Positions 34,765 to 46,951 of a stretch of 64,000 bases of DNA are shown one piece after another. How positions within the stretch are numbered: the stretch's first letter is position 1; every line of letters begins with the position of its first letter. A program made the position numbers and the translations under genes. This DNA is from Annona cherimola (Eukaryota; Streptophyta; Magnoliopsida; Magnoliales; Annonaceae), in contig CM059971.1 of the NCBI GenBank assembly GCA_030490835.1, positions 72,558,224 to 72,622,223 on the forward strand, written 5' to 3'. The notes under the pieces are model-generated. The model ran no database searches. It worked only from the letters and a program-made list of their open reading frames with translations, and was not told the origin of the DNA.

Positions 34765-36045
34765 TACATGTGTTTGGCAATGTGTAAAATATGTCAAGTT
34801 AAAACTTTCTAATCTAAAATTTTTCACTCTTCTTAATTACTCTATTTTTAATCATTTCTTCATATTTTTCAATACAATTACATGCTTTTCAATCACTTTT
34901 ACACAACTACTTACAAAATTAATCTGTCTATTTTAACTTTATCCTCTTTACTTCTCATCATTATTCCTATTTAGAGGTGCAACTAAGGCGTATGAAACTC
35001 GGGTTCGCTTCAACCCTAACCCTAATTATATTTCTAAAACTTCAACCTTAACCCTATTTATAATCCTAAACCCTAACTTTACTTTTGAAATTCGAGCTTG
35101 GGTTAAGTTTCGGGCTAGAATTCATGTTATAATTATTTTATATATTTGTAATCTATCTTATACTTATTCAACTTTAAATCTATCATTAAAAAAATCAAAA
35201 ATGATAATTTTCTATTTTCAAGCAAAAATTCAAGAATGCTTAAGAATACAAAGAAGAAAAATCTTATTTAAATATTCTCTTTATATTAAGTAGACTAGTA
35301 GCCATTTTTCAAAAAAAAAGTACATTAGTAGTTTGTTTTAGAAAATGAAAAAGTATATTCTTTCACTATTATGCAATTTAATATTAACATCATAACCACA
35401 TACATAAACATTAATAACTAATTATAAGAAAAACCTTGTAATGATAATCATAATAAAAAAATTCAACAATCATAGTATTAAGTCATATAAGATTATAATA
35501 AATTTATTTCAAGTAGAATAAACATCTAATCACTAATATCATATTAAAATAACCAAATGATAACATACTACATAAGTAGTTAAGTTATAATACAAAATAA
35601 AACTTCTTAAGTTTTAAAAATAATTTTCATTCTTTCTGTCTTGACTCTTCTTTCTTAAAAAAAATATAAAAATATTATATTATATAAATGAACTTAAGGA
35701 GAATAACACTTACGTATGGTATAAAATAAATGTAATATATATGAGGAGAACGAGATTGGATTTATATAGAGTATAAAATATATATGTTATATATAATTCG
35801 GTTTGAGTTCAGCTTAACCCCTGATCAAATTCTTTTCAATTCAGGTTTTGATTAAATTCGAAAAATCGGGCTCGGGTTCAACATTGGGTAGTTTTAACAT
35901 TGCTTTAAATCAAGTTCGGCGGGCCGAGTTCTGGTTGAGCCCGGCCTAAGTTGCACCCCTACTCCAATCGTATCACATCACTTAACAATTTTTACTTTTT
36001 AAAATTTTTTATTAAAAGTTTTATATATTCCCAAACACACCTATA
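34765..36045 (+). mobile_element. Family A MITE split by a hAT-like element
   Basis: Left half 34765-34971 (ATGTGTTTGGCAATGTGTAA ... TCTCATCATTATTCCTAT); right half 35962-36045 (CTCCAATCGTATCACATCAC ... CCCAAACACACCT). Joined, they restore the usual interior CCTATCATATCACATCA order. Confidence 0.75.
34972..35961. mobile_element. hAT-like non-autonomous element
   Basis: Ends TAGAGGTGCAACTAAGG and, inverted, TAGGGGTGCAACTTAGGCC, a hAT-type terminus. Subterminal zones are rich in CGGGTTCG/CTCGGGTT words. It is inserted in a family-A MITE. The 8-bp flanks match only partly, so the TSD is decayed. Confidence 0.7.
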
Positions 36046-36225
36046 AGTGCACGGTTATCGACTTTAATCCCGATATAAGAGCTTTATCTTTCTTTTCAAA
36101 AGTAATATCTCATATAGGTACATTGTTAATTGGTATACACAGTTGTTATAAATTTTTTTAGAAAAAGTTTGTCTACAACCAAATAACTGGAGCCGTTACT
36201 GCTAATTTCAAATTATAAAATTTCA

Positions 36226-36475
36226 ACTGTGTTTGGCAAATAGTAAAAAAAAGTTATGCTAAATTTTTTTACTTTCTATAATTATTATATTTTTAAATCA
36301 TTTCTTCTCATTTTTACGACTATACTACTTTTCAATAATTTTTACACAACTAATCTATTGATTTTAACTTTATTTTATTTACTTCTCATCATTATCTTTA
36401 CTATATCACATCATTTTTCTTCAATTTAATAATTTTTTAATGAAAATTTTTCATTCAAAAGTTCCCTAAGTTAAA
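36226..36475 (+). mobile_element. Family A MITE
   Basis: GTGTTTGGCAAATAGTAAAA start, TTTTTCAATAATTTTTACACAA-type interior, CTTCTCATCATTATCTTTAC, CATTCAAAAGTTCCC end. Confidence 0.6.
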
Positions 36476-36948
36476 AAGACACAAGTAAAGCAGCAAAAGT
36501 GAGAGGCAAAAAATCTTCCTTCCACAATCATGCTATTTTTCGGTAAAGTGTGTAGCCATGTAGGCGTGCGGGGAGATCTAATGCCCCATTGCCTTGTATA
36601 TGAAATATTTTTCTCGACAGGTGTTAAGACTTCACTAATAATGATATTTTAAAATATTTTTAATTTTGTATGAAAATACGAGCCTACGTATATTTAGTCT
36701 AAAATTTGCAATTTTTTTATGTAAGCAATTTTAATATGTGAGCCTGTACGCTTTTCATCTAGAACTAACAGTTTGTTGGCATGAAAATTACTTAAATGTC
36801 CCTAAAACTATTATTTTTAAAAATTCAGAAATATATATATGAAAAGATTATAAAATTTAGTATGTAAATTAAATACATCTAAACTACACAATTCCACAGA
36901 AAAAATACGAAAAAAAAATAAACCAACCGCCAAGCTAGCCCGTAATAT

Positions 36949-37046
36949 CATGATTCACGTGCTTGGTTTTTTTTCTTTTTTCTTTTTTCTTTTTTCTTTT
37001 TTCTTTTTTCTTTTCCCTTTTGATAATAGCATGATTCACGTGTTGG
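36949..37046. repeat. (CTTTTTT)n microsatellite between 17-bp direct repeats
   Basis: A heptanucleotide CTTTTTT tract (about 36967-37012) lies between CATGATTCACGTGCTTGG (36949-36966) and CATGATTCACGTGTTGG (37030-37046). Confidence 0.85.
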
Positions 37047-37344
37047 GTTGGCGTCGGCTGAAAACAGGAGATATGGGTATCGATGAATGAATGCCACCGT
37101 CCCCATGAGCCCGGCGGTTCTAATTATGCTTTTTCTTAAATCTGAACCACTTATTTTAAGAGTCCCATTATCTATACCGTGATGTATTTTAGACTAAAAT
37201 ATTATATTTATTTATTTTTATAATTAATTATATTTATTTTTTCTTTGTAAATATTTTTTCCAATGATATTCAATTTATATGCCAAGTTTTGTCATTTGCA
37301 ATACTTTTACAGATTTATTTTTACTTTTCTCTCCTTATTATATG

Positions 37345-37820
37345 AAATTCATTTCTAGGTAACCCCTTGGTTTTTAACATCTTGATGGTTAATGGAAAAT
37401 TCATTTCATTTATTATGTTTAATATCATTTATAGTATCTTAGAAACTCTTTTATTTGTCTAATATCACTATGCATGGGCCCCATTGAAAATCAACTTAAT
37501 AAAATAGTTTAATATTCAATATCAATTTTAAAATTATATTTTAAACATCTAAACTGTCTAAAACATCATTTTGCATAGATAAATAATTTTATAAAGTATT
37601 ACTACATTGTGAAACCATTTAAATATATCTAAGTATTTTTCATAATTTACATATAAATCTATATTTTCAACAAATGTGGTCCACAAACATATTTAATCGG
37701 GATTAAACTTAGTCTCCTAGATAAAGAAATGATGTTAAATACAATGATCAAAACTTTAAAATTTAAGGAGGTTATATGGCTTCGCTTCCACGTAACCTGG
37801 TTATATAGAAGCTGAGCCAT
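37345..37820 (+). mobile_element. Family B MITE
   Basis: Starts near TTTCTAGGTAACCCC, with TTTTTAACATCTTGATGGTT and TATGTTTAATATCATTTATA inside, and ends GCTTCCACGTAACCTGGTTA then TATAGAAGC. Confidence 0.7.
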
Positions 37821-37831
37821 TTTTATTTTTT

Positions 37832-38356
37832 AGGTGTGTTTGGGAAGTGAGGTGTAAAAGTTTTTTATTGGTATTTATACATAGTGCTTAATATTACAAT
37901 TAAATACATTCACAACCATCAAATCATGAAAGAATATTTCTATAAATACCTCTATATTAGAAGAAATATGTAAGCCTCCACACACAAGGGGATAAGATAA
38001 AACTGACACAAAGTCAGGATATAATAAACGTGCGCGCATGCTCCCGGTGGGGGGGGGGGGGCTCAAAGTCTCTTCCAACCATTACTAAGCAGAGAGACTT
38101 ACCATGGCGTCAAAGGCAGCATGACAGGTGTAAAAGGTTTTAAATTGAAAGAAAATAATGTGAAATTGTATGATTAATGATGAAGAGTGAAGAAAATATA
38201 ATTAAAATAGATAGTTAGTTGTATGTATAGTTGTATAGAAATAATTAAAAAGTAAGGTAGTGATATAGAAAAATATGAATAAATTATTAAAAAATGGTAT
38301 TTATGGAGTGTGAAAAGTTTTAGCTTGACATCTTTTATTTATTGCCAAACACACCT
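37832..38356 (-). mobile_element. Family A MITE split by a SINE
   Basis: Left end TTTAGGTGTGTTTGGGAAGTG, right end TGCCAAACACACCTTG. The SINE at 37861-38125 interrupts it near the left end; removing the SINE and one TSD copy gives a MITE of normal length. Confidence 0.75.
37861..38125 (-). mobile_element. Near full-length tRNA-derived SINE with 11-bp TSD and a 13-G run
   Basis: TSD AGGTGTAAAAG at 37850-37860 and 38126-38136. On the minus strand the head reads TGTCATGCTGCCTTTGACGC with GCCATGGTAAG (A-box side) and GAGACTTTGAGCCC (B-box position), and the tail aligns with the SINE at 2060-2281. The B box is followed by an unusual homopolymer of 13 G on the plus strand (38049-38061). Confidence 0.85.
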
Positions 38357-39039
38357 TGATTTTTTAAAAATCAAGTTTTTTTAATGGTTGAAAAATGATT
38401 TAAATGCCCCTAAATTAATGATTTTAAAAATAAGAAATAAATATATAAAATTACAAAGGCTTACTATATAGATTAAATACACTCAGAAAAATATGTTTAT
38501 GAAGAAAAATTAAATAAAAATTAAATAAAAATTAAAGAAAAAATAAAATAAAATAAAATAAATGTTGCATCTTAACTTAAAATAAATCATAGTGTATTCA
38601 ATCGGACTTCCTTATTTTATTTACTCAACTGTACTTGCTCATACGTTGATTGAAGACTTGTGTTTTGTAAAAATCCCTTTAAATGCATATATAATTATTA
38701 AAGCTTGAATAGCATATAGTACAAATTTAATATATAAGGTTCCAATCAAAGTAATCTTTGGCATTGTAATAAGTAGTTACATGTGGCAAAAGATAATAGA
38801 CAGTTTACTCTTGCAGTAATTAATCTTAAATTAGAAATTAGCTGTGCGTTAGATCATTGCGTAGCTTCCTTCTCAACCTTTTGCTTGTTGTATACGACGA
38901 CTAACCACTGCATGGAACATTGACACGAACTAAGTTCGTTGAACCTAGTAGGGTGGGACCCCGCAATTAATTGAAATCCGGTCTGCATCTCTCTCTCTTT
39001 TTTTTTGATAAAAATCAGATCATCTCATTCATTCGTCCG
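38357..39039. other. AT-rich intergenic DNA
   Basis: Includes a half-foldback fragment (about 38360-38530) resembling the elements at 42785-43090 and an AAAAT-rich microsatellite-like stretch near 38520-38565. No gene. Confidence 0.4.
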
Positions 39040-39275
39040 GAAAATTGTTGGTAGGAAGGTTTTTAAAACGGGGAAAATGACGTGATATTATTGGGGTGAT
39101 AATGAAAACTAAAAAGAATAAAGTTAAAATAAGTAAGCTAGTTGCATGGTTACATGTGTATAAATGATTAAAAAGTGAGGTAATTTTATAGGTAGATATG
39201 AAAAAATAATTAAAAAAATAAAATAATTATAAATAGTGAAAAGCTTTATAGTTAAACAAACACACTCCAATTCAG
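39040..39275 (-). mobile_element. Family A MITE, diverged
   Basis: GATATTATTGGGGTGATAAT, AATAAAGTTAAAATAAGTAA, AAATGATTAAAAAGTGAGG and AAACAAACACACTCC appear in family-A order. Confidence 0.55.
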
Positions 39276-39594
39276 ACACTCATATAGTAATTATCTTTTA
39301 AATTTTATTTAAAATGTTCTTTCCATGTAGAAAAAATGATTTTAAAACTGTTATAGTATCCTAATGCTTGTAATTATAGTACAAATATAAAAATTTAAAA
39401 GTAGGGCTTAATGAAGACTTTCATTTGGATTTGATTTTGATTCAATTGTCATAGTAAGCCCAAACCGGAAGAAATATTGGAATCCATGCCCACTTAATAC
39501 TTATTAATGTAAATTCTGGTGGCGATGGTTTACTAGATTCGAAATTCATAAGATTCAACGAATATATAGCTCATTTCACATAATCAATTTTTTT

Positions 39595-39885
39595 TATATG
39601 TGTATGGAAATTATAAAAAAATTAATTTAAAATTGTTTAATATAAAATTTTTCACTTTTCATAATTATCCATTTTCAATCATTTTTTCATATTTTCTCAT
39701 ACAATTACCATACTTTTCAATGATTTATCTATCATTACTTATACAATCCTCTCATTTATTTTAATTTTATTTTTGTTCCTCATTATCATTACTCTTGTCA
39801 TATCATATCATTTCTTTTATTTCAAATAATTTTATGCTAGTTTTTATAAAAAAATTTACTAAATGCCAAACTAAAGTTTAAAAAT
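39595..39885 (+). mobile_element. Family A MITE, diverged
   Basis: ATGTGTATGGAAATTATAAA start, TTTCATATTTTCTCATACAA, CCTCATTATCATTACTCTTG, AAATGCCAAACTAAAG end. Confidence 0.55.
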
Positions 39886-40514
39886 TACAAAAGCCAGAAT
39901 TAAAAGATCTTCATTGATTATTGAGAAGCAAGAACAGATGAATAGAGAATTAGAGATATAAGGAACAAATGTGAGTTTTGAAAAATCCAAAGGCATGACA
40001 AGACCAAAATTGGCAATCTAATGCTCACGATAAATGTTAGAAATTATTTTTATTTCATCTTCTTATTTTATTTCTAATAAATGTCACTAATCGTTTTTCT
40101 TTCATTTTTTTTCATTATGAAATCTACCGACCCATGCGGGCTAGGTAGATCACAAAAAGCTACATTGGGATGTTTTAGCTTGGCTGAAACAAGAACGAGA
40201 TGAGAACATGGGGTGAAAAAAAAGTATTGCTCTGAGCTAGCAATAGAAAAAGATGTATTGAAATTGAAAAAAAATAAAAAATAAAAAATATAGATTGTTA
40301 TCTTATGAGAATATAAAAAACATTTTTGAAAAAATAAGAGATTCTGTCTCAACCTTGTCTCATCCAAATTCAATAAGAGAAGCGAACAGAATAAAATCTA
40401 TACTTCTTTTATATTTTTATGCTTTTCCTAAAATTGTGTTTTTGCATTCTAGGGCCGCGTTAATGACTAAATTTGATTGAAATCTATCAATCAATTGCAT
40501 TTGAAACCATTTGT

Positions 40515-40790
40515 ATAATATAAAACTTTTAAATGAAGAGTTTTTTAGTATAAAAGTTTTTGAAGTTAAAGAAGTAGTTTAAAATGATAATGGTAATAAC
40601 GAAGTACGTAAAATAAAATTAAAATTGATAAAATAGTCGTACAGTCAGTTGTAGAAAAATGATCGAAACATATAATAATTGCCCAGGAGTGAATGAAAAA
40701 ATAATTATAAAAAAGGATAATTATGAATTTTAAAAATTTTAAATTGGCAAGTTTATATGAATGTCAAACATACTCTAAATTAAACACGTT
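40515..40790 (-). mobile_element. Family A MITE, diverged
   Basis: GATAATGGTAATAACGAAGT, AAAATTAAAATTGATAAAAT, AAATGATCGAAACATATAAT, GTCAAACATACTC in order. Confidence 0.5.
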
Positions 40791-42089
40791 TCATGCAAAT
40801 AAAAATGTGTGCAGCCCCGTCTAATAATGGCGTAAAATTATTGTAATAAAATTTCTTAGTTTAGTCAACACTTGAATACCTTTGGCATCAGTTTGTCCAT
40901 GGATGAGATATCGATTTCGATTCCGAAACTAAAGTGATAATCTTCATTCACATTTAAAAAATTGCTTGATTTATATTGATTTTAAAAATTCTAATTCAAT
41001 ATCTAAAGTTCTGAACCATCAAAAAGTCACTAACATATAATGAATGATTTGATAACTTATTATAAATTCCGATGCATGTTTGAAGTTACACACAATTTTT
41101 AAGAAGTTATGCCTGTCGACAACTTTTATTGAAATAATTTTAAAAACCGTTATAAAAAAATGTTTTTAGACAAATTGAGTGGATTATATTTTTGTGATCA
41201 CCGAATGGGGTGGCACACTGAAATCTAAGTGGTACCAAGATACTACTAAAGTATTTCCCTTAATTATTTCCAGTTTTTACACACCTCTATTATTATCCTT
41301 TGTAAATAACCTATTTGCGTGCCTAAAATGTAATTATCATCATATATTTCAAACACTTTATCTATTTTCAAATACAACATTTTCGACAGATCGTTATGCT
41401 TCTAGAATGTAATTCATCAAGTGGCGGTGTAAATTGAGTGACTGAAACTTCACCTGGCAGATGAAAGTGATTACTCTTTGCAGGTTTTACAATTTCGGAT
41501 GGCGGGAGCAATCACGTTAGCTGGGGGGAGTCCCCCTGATTAAATCTCTATGTAATGAGCCACCGCTGGTGGAACCTGACGGTAACACCCCTGTAAATAC
41601 GCGAAGGATATAGGTTAAGTATTTATTTCTCAGCAGTATGTCCAAGTTTAATATAGATGCAGCTTCGTCTCCATATAAAAAGGTGAGAGTTTATTCTCGG
41701 CAAATGAGCCTGAGTGCAATATCAGATATAATATTGTTTAATAGTAAACAATAAAAAAAATATTTTATATAAGAATTACGTTCACTCCTTAATCTTTATA
41801 TAAGAATTACATTAACGTGTTAAGGAGTGGGAACCAATCAGCCCACCGCAGTCCAGGGGCGGGATGCGCTTTGTAGACCCACCTCCATGTATAAATCAAT
41901 ATCTCTGGTAGACGGACCTAGGGAATGGAGGATGCTTGTTTCTTCCCAAAAAAAATAAAAATAAATTCTATGTAAGGATCGCCAAAGTTTATATATTTTT
42001 TTAAATATATATCTGGGCAGCAGTTTAATTATAAAAAAATTACTTTTACCGGCATTTATCGATTTGATAATATTAACCATAAAAAGGTC
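40791..42089. other. Intergenic low-copy-looking DNA
   Basis: No gene. About 41450-41720 is less AT-rich and has no resemblance to the repeat families here. At 41763-41852, TATATAAGAATTAC occurs twice and CACTCCTTAA (41790) is inverted as TTAAGGAGTG (41819), a possible hairpin. Confidence 0.4.
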
Positions 42090-42770
42090 ATGCTTTTATC
42101 GATTCTCTTCCATATAACACCATTCACTTGCATATTTGATGATCGGTCAAAATTCACTTCATTAATTATATTTAGCATTATTTATATTATTATAAAAATT
42201 CTTTTATTTGTCTCATATTATTTTGTGTAGGCTCAATCAACAAAATAAATAATTTAATAATGAGTATCAATTTGAAAGTTGTATTTTCAAATTTTAAACT
42301 ATGTAAAATAAGCATTATATGAATAAATGATTCTACGATATATTTCTACGTTATAATGCATGTTACAATGCACATGTAAATGGATCCAAACATTTTTCAT
42401 ATTTTTAAGCAAATATGGTCATCACGTATTTGATTTCGATGAAATTTGATTTTTAACTAAATAAATGATGCTAAATATAATGAATGAAATAAATTTTGTA
42501 CAACTTATCAATATACTGAAAATATAGGGAGGTTACACAGGTTGAGCCACAAGGTGAGAGGGCAATTGCCCCTACAATGTTGAAAATTAAAAAAAACTAT
42601 TTTAACAATTTTATAAAATATTTAAATGCATAATTTATTTTTATATGATTACCCCTAGATAATATTACACCCTCTTTATTCTAGTTTGTCCATTTTTTTA
42701 AAATAATAGCTATGTAATTGATGAGCCTCTTCCATGTAACCTAACTACATAAAAGCTAAGCTGAACAAAA
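42090..42770 (+). mobile_element. Family B MITE with a small insertion near its right end
   Basis: Interior matches family B (TTATATTTAGCATTATTTAT, AACAAAATAAATAATTTAAT, GATGAAATTTGATTTTTAAC). The end block GGAGGTTACAC is separated from CTTCCATGTAACCTAACTAC...AAGC by about 170 bp of unrelated DNA. Confidence 0.65.
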
Positions 42771-42784
42771 AAGCAAAATGATCA

Positions 42785-43090
42785 TTTCAAATTGGTCTGA
42801 AAAAATATTTTTTAATTTTTAAATTTTTTTCTAAAACAATTAATCCAGTTGTGTTTAATCTATAAATCAATTTTTACGAATTTTGGATTTTTAAACATAG
42901 GGGTATTTTAGTCATATTTCAACAATTTAAAATGACTAAAATACCTATATTTAAAAATCCAAAATAAATATATATACATCTTCATAGTTGGTAAAAATTA
43001 ATTTATAGACTAAACATAACTAGAATAAAAATTTTGTAAAAACATTTTAAAAATAAAAAATATGTGTTTTGGACCGGTCTGAAATAATTA
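42785..43090. mobile_element. Foldback element
   Basis: The hairpin centre is about 42930: GGGGTATTTTAGTCAT is followed by its inverse ATGACTAAAATACCTA-type sequence. Arms reach TTGGTCTGAAAAAATA and the inverse of GGACCGGTCTGAAATAA. Confidence 0.7.
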
Positions 43091-43340
43091 AGCCTCAACA
43101 AAAAATAAGCCCATTTTATGGGACCTATGAATCAAAATGGCATAAGATATACAACCATGGGATGTAACAGACATTGAAAATATAAAAATTTGCATTTCAA
43201 CATTGTTCAAAAATAAACACCATCAATCCAATTAAATGAGCAAGGAAAACATATTTTAAGTTGTTTGGGGATATTTCCAATTCTTCTAGTTATGGTACTA
43301 AATAAAAAAGCAAAAAACTTTTAAGGTTGTTATTTGATCA

Positions 43341-43489
43341 CCATTTTGATGATTAAGTGGTTTATGTACAAGTGTAACAATGTACAGGGTGGGAGGTTCA
43401 AGATTCCAAGTTAGATAAAGATACTTAACTCGTTTATTCTTTTTCTTGAGTGTGCTCCCTAAGTTACCTAAAAAAAAGTTGTCACTAGA
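43341..43489 (+). mobile_element. Second type of tRNA-derived SINE
   Basis: A-box-like TGATTAAGTGG at 43349 and B-box-like GGTTCAAGATTCC at 43395 have the tRNA-like spacing of about 46. An A run ends it (43470-43478). GTTGT occurs on both sides as a possible short TSD. The sequence differs from the other SINE family in the window. Confidence 0.5.
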
Positions 43490-43571
43490 GTTTATTTTGC
43501 AAATATTTTTAACTTATAAAACTATTAAGCAAGATTTGCAGGGTGCATACGCCCCAACACAATTATGCATA

Positions 43572-43852
43572 TTTAGGCGGTGTTTGGAAATGTGTAAAAT
43601 ATGTTAATTAAAACTTTTCAATCTAAAACTTTTCATTCTCCATAACTACCCTAATTTTTAATTATTTCTTCATATTTTCATATACAACTTTCTTATTTTT
43701 CAATCATTTTTAAATAACTACCCATATAACTAACCTATCTATTTTATAACTTTTTTTTTATCAATACTCTTTACAATTAACTCTATCATATCAAGTCACT
43801 TTCCGACTTTTATTTTATAGGTTTTATCCATTCTAACACACCCTACCCACCA
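43572..43852 (+). mobile_element. Family A MITE
   Basis: AGGCGGTGTTTGGAAATGTG start, AAAACTTTTCAATCTAAAAC, CATTTTTAAATAACTACCCA, and TTCTAACACACCC end. Confidence 0.65.
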
Positions 43853-46289
43853 CCATTGTTCAGGAACGCAACTGGGCTGGTTAACCGCGCAGACGTCATT
43901 TGTAGATTGAGAGCGACGGCTTCTTACGATGCAGAAGAGGAGTAGATGTTTACAGTGCTCACATCTCTATAAACATCCATATCATAGATTATCTTAAAAA
44001 AATCCAAACCGTCGGATGCCATTGATATTAATTTTAAATGAATAATGATAGGATTAATATCTGTTTAAATTTTGATATTTTGAGAATTAAAATAGGAACC
44101 AGTCAAAAGTCTCAACTAATTAATGAGCACCGAACAGCTGGACCCTGCGTGAGAAATTGCTGGTAGTAAAAAAATCAGGAGAAGCATAGCATATATCATA
44201 TAATTAGGCTATAGTTTCCACTTGCCATCAGCTAAATGCCAGTTATAAAGCATTCATACGCTTAAAAGGACGGAGAAATTTAGATGAAAATATAATGATG
44301 GACGTTGATAATGAAAAATTATATTAGAAATATTAAAATATTGTGCTAAAAGTTGAAAAAAATTTCTTGTAACTGGTGAATTTCATCCCATTTGGGCATC
44401 CTCAATGCCGTGTAACAGAGTTTAAATACTGGCTGGCTGCTATTTCTTGGTTTGCTGGCTGAAGCCATCCGACGTGTACTTCATAAATCATGCATGCCAA
44501 TTGTCAACGGAAATATCCCGCGAGTCTTCAAATGAGCGTTTGCCGTTTTCGTGCGTTGGCCACCTTTCGAGAAAAATAAAAAAAATCTCGCAGCCGTGCG
44601 TTGTACTAGCTTATCCGCATGGACCACTCATGTTACTGATGCTGAAAGTGTAGCGTCAAGAGGACGCGGATTGCATCCGTTCCCAGTAACTCAGTTGTTA
44701 GCATGCTATTTTTACATGTAAAGATATATTTTTGTAACAGAACCATTGCGGTGGGACTAGTGTTGTAAGGACTGGACCGGACCGGTTGGGAACAGGACTA
44801 GTGTTCGGTTTGATTATTTGCAGTGCGGTTCAATTGTTTTAAATCGTTCAAAACACCGAACCGGCGGACCCGAACCTTAACTCTCGCCTCTAGTTCCCTA
44901 CCGACGGTTTCTTCATCATGCATCGATCGTCGGTGCGCTTTCTGGTAGCAGCAGCCACGCAAGGGGCGAGCAACATCAATCTTGACGGACCCAACCACTT
45001 CCAGCAATCCAGACCCTTAGATCTTTCCCCACAGCCTCTCTTTTTACTTTGAAAGTCTGTTGTTTTGTTGCTTTCAATCCAAATAGGAAGTCCAAAATAG
45101 GTCTTCATTTGTTGTCCACGAGGTCTCATAATTTCTTAGATCCGGCACCACTGTGCTCTTATATTGTGATAATTTTCAAAATTCTAGTATAATTTTATAG
45201 TAAATTCATACCTTTTATCATAAAAATTGCTAATTAAACACAAGTTTTATATGAAATTTTGTAAAAATGATATTTTTTCATAAAATCTTTAATTTTGCTA
45301 TAAGATAGGTTTTTTTCTATATTTTTTTAAAATATAAAACTGTGAAGATAATTACATATGCTAAAAGAGACTTAATAGGCTGAAAAATATAACTGTGAAA
45401 TATATATTAGCCTATTAATATAATTTATAAAATAATTAAATGGGGTAACGTATATATACGATTATAAACATATTTTTAAAATATAGGTATAAAGTAGACT
45501 GTAATATTTTAAGATAAAATGAATTACTCTAAAAAAAAGGATTAAATAGGCTTGAAATAATTTGAAAGTGTTTGTGAGCCTAGTAAAGATAAATTTATAT
45601 AATATTTTAATGTGTTAAATTAACAGGAGTATACGGAGTACAAGATGGGTCATCAAACATTAATTTTTTAAACTATAAAAAAATTTAATTTAAAATCAAA
45701 TGACACAAAATTCTTAGAATGAAATTAGTACAAATTATTTTGGATATTAAAATATTCCTTGAACCATTAGAAAATTAAAAATAGAACTCAATTTATACGC
45801 CAGTGGTTTAAAACTTCATTAATATATGACTTTGATTTGTTCCCAAGATGCTGCATGAACATAGAGGCAAATGAACCACCGAAACACCAAATCCAATGCT
45901 CATCTTCTTCCCCGAATTCACAGTCGATGGCTGCTCCTCCAAAGCAAGCGATTTGCTGCAACCTGCCATTGAACCGGCCAGCTCCAAATCAAATTCGGCG
46001 GCAACACAGCAGCCATACGAGCAATCCATCTATGGCCCATTGGAAACCAGCTCTCTTCTTCAACTTGCATTTTCCATTTTCGCCCAAACCCATCAGCTGC
46101 CACCGAATCCATTAATTCCAAGCAGTGCCCCTGATTTTTCATGAAGCCAAACAGCCCTGCATCAGGCGTCGGCAGCCACAACATGCCACCCACAACGCTC
46201 ATGTTTGAAGCCATTTTCCCGATAAAACAGAGATAGCTATTGGAAATCATGTGATGCAGAAGCGTATCTGAATCCATGTGTGTGTGGAG
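43853..46289. other. Intergenic DNA with one unrecognised reading frame
   Basis: No confident gene. 44760-44880 is rich in ACCGG/GGTTC words like those in the FAN1 intron 4 insert. 45918-46277 (minus) is a GC-richer open frame of 119 codons starting MDSDTLLHHMIS with no recognisable domain; it lies directly downstream of the old copia element and could be part of its U5 or flanking DNA. 45130-45800 is very AT-rich. Confidence 0.3.
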
Positions 46290-46951
46290 ATTCTACCTGT
46301 AGACCGAGTAGAGTACAAGGTCTTCTCCCTCAACACTTCTCCCTGTGATACCAGAACCACTTGTGATATGCACATGTGAGAGAGGGACCCAAACTCCTCT
46401 CTATATAGAGTCATTCCCATCATGACTTTTAGTAAAAGTATAGTTCCACCTGGACTCGGATTGCATGCGTATCTTAGATACGTTGGCTATTTTTTAAATC
46501 CAAAGACTTCTTATTTAATTAGGATACCTTTATAGGAGCCTAATTAAAATAAAATTAAGAAAGAAAAGAAAAATTATACTTAAAATACAATCCTTGGATT
46601 TAACATTTGAAAAAAATTACCGGATGAGTGCACTCATTTGAAAAAATATGTCCAGCCATTACATACGCAATCCAACTTTAATACTTAGGTTAAGAGAAAT
46701 TTGTCAATATAGATCATGACGGTTATATACAATATGTAACATACTTCCTTCCATGCACCACGATATTAACAAACTTACTTAACTAAGTTCTTAATGACAG
46801 ATTTACAATTATGTGATTTTAATGTCCCACATTAATATCAAATAGATAAAACTTTTTGGTTCCAAAATCACATAAAATTGTCGACAAAATATTATAATGA
46901 AACAAAAGAAAATAATCATCCAATATGAGATCTCAAAATGTATCAATTACA
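46290..46951 (-). mobile_element. 3' LTR region of the old copia element
   Basis: Sequence downstream of the RNase H stop. It has a promoter-like CTCTATATAGAG (about 46400) followed by CTCTCTCACATGTGC, as in an LTR U3/R region. The partner 5' LTR is outside the window, so both ends are uncertain. Confidence 0.4.

Noticed and set aside
35010..35110. CCCTAA-like words resembling telomere repeats
   Set aside because: Irregular, only a few units, and located in the subterminal motif zone of a hAT-like element; not an interstitial telomere.
43341..43420. Possible tRNA gene
   Set aside because: Box spacing fits but acceptor-stem pairing is absent; SINE is the better reading.
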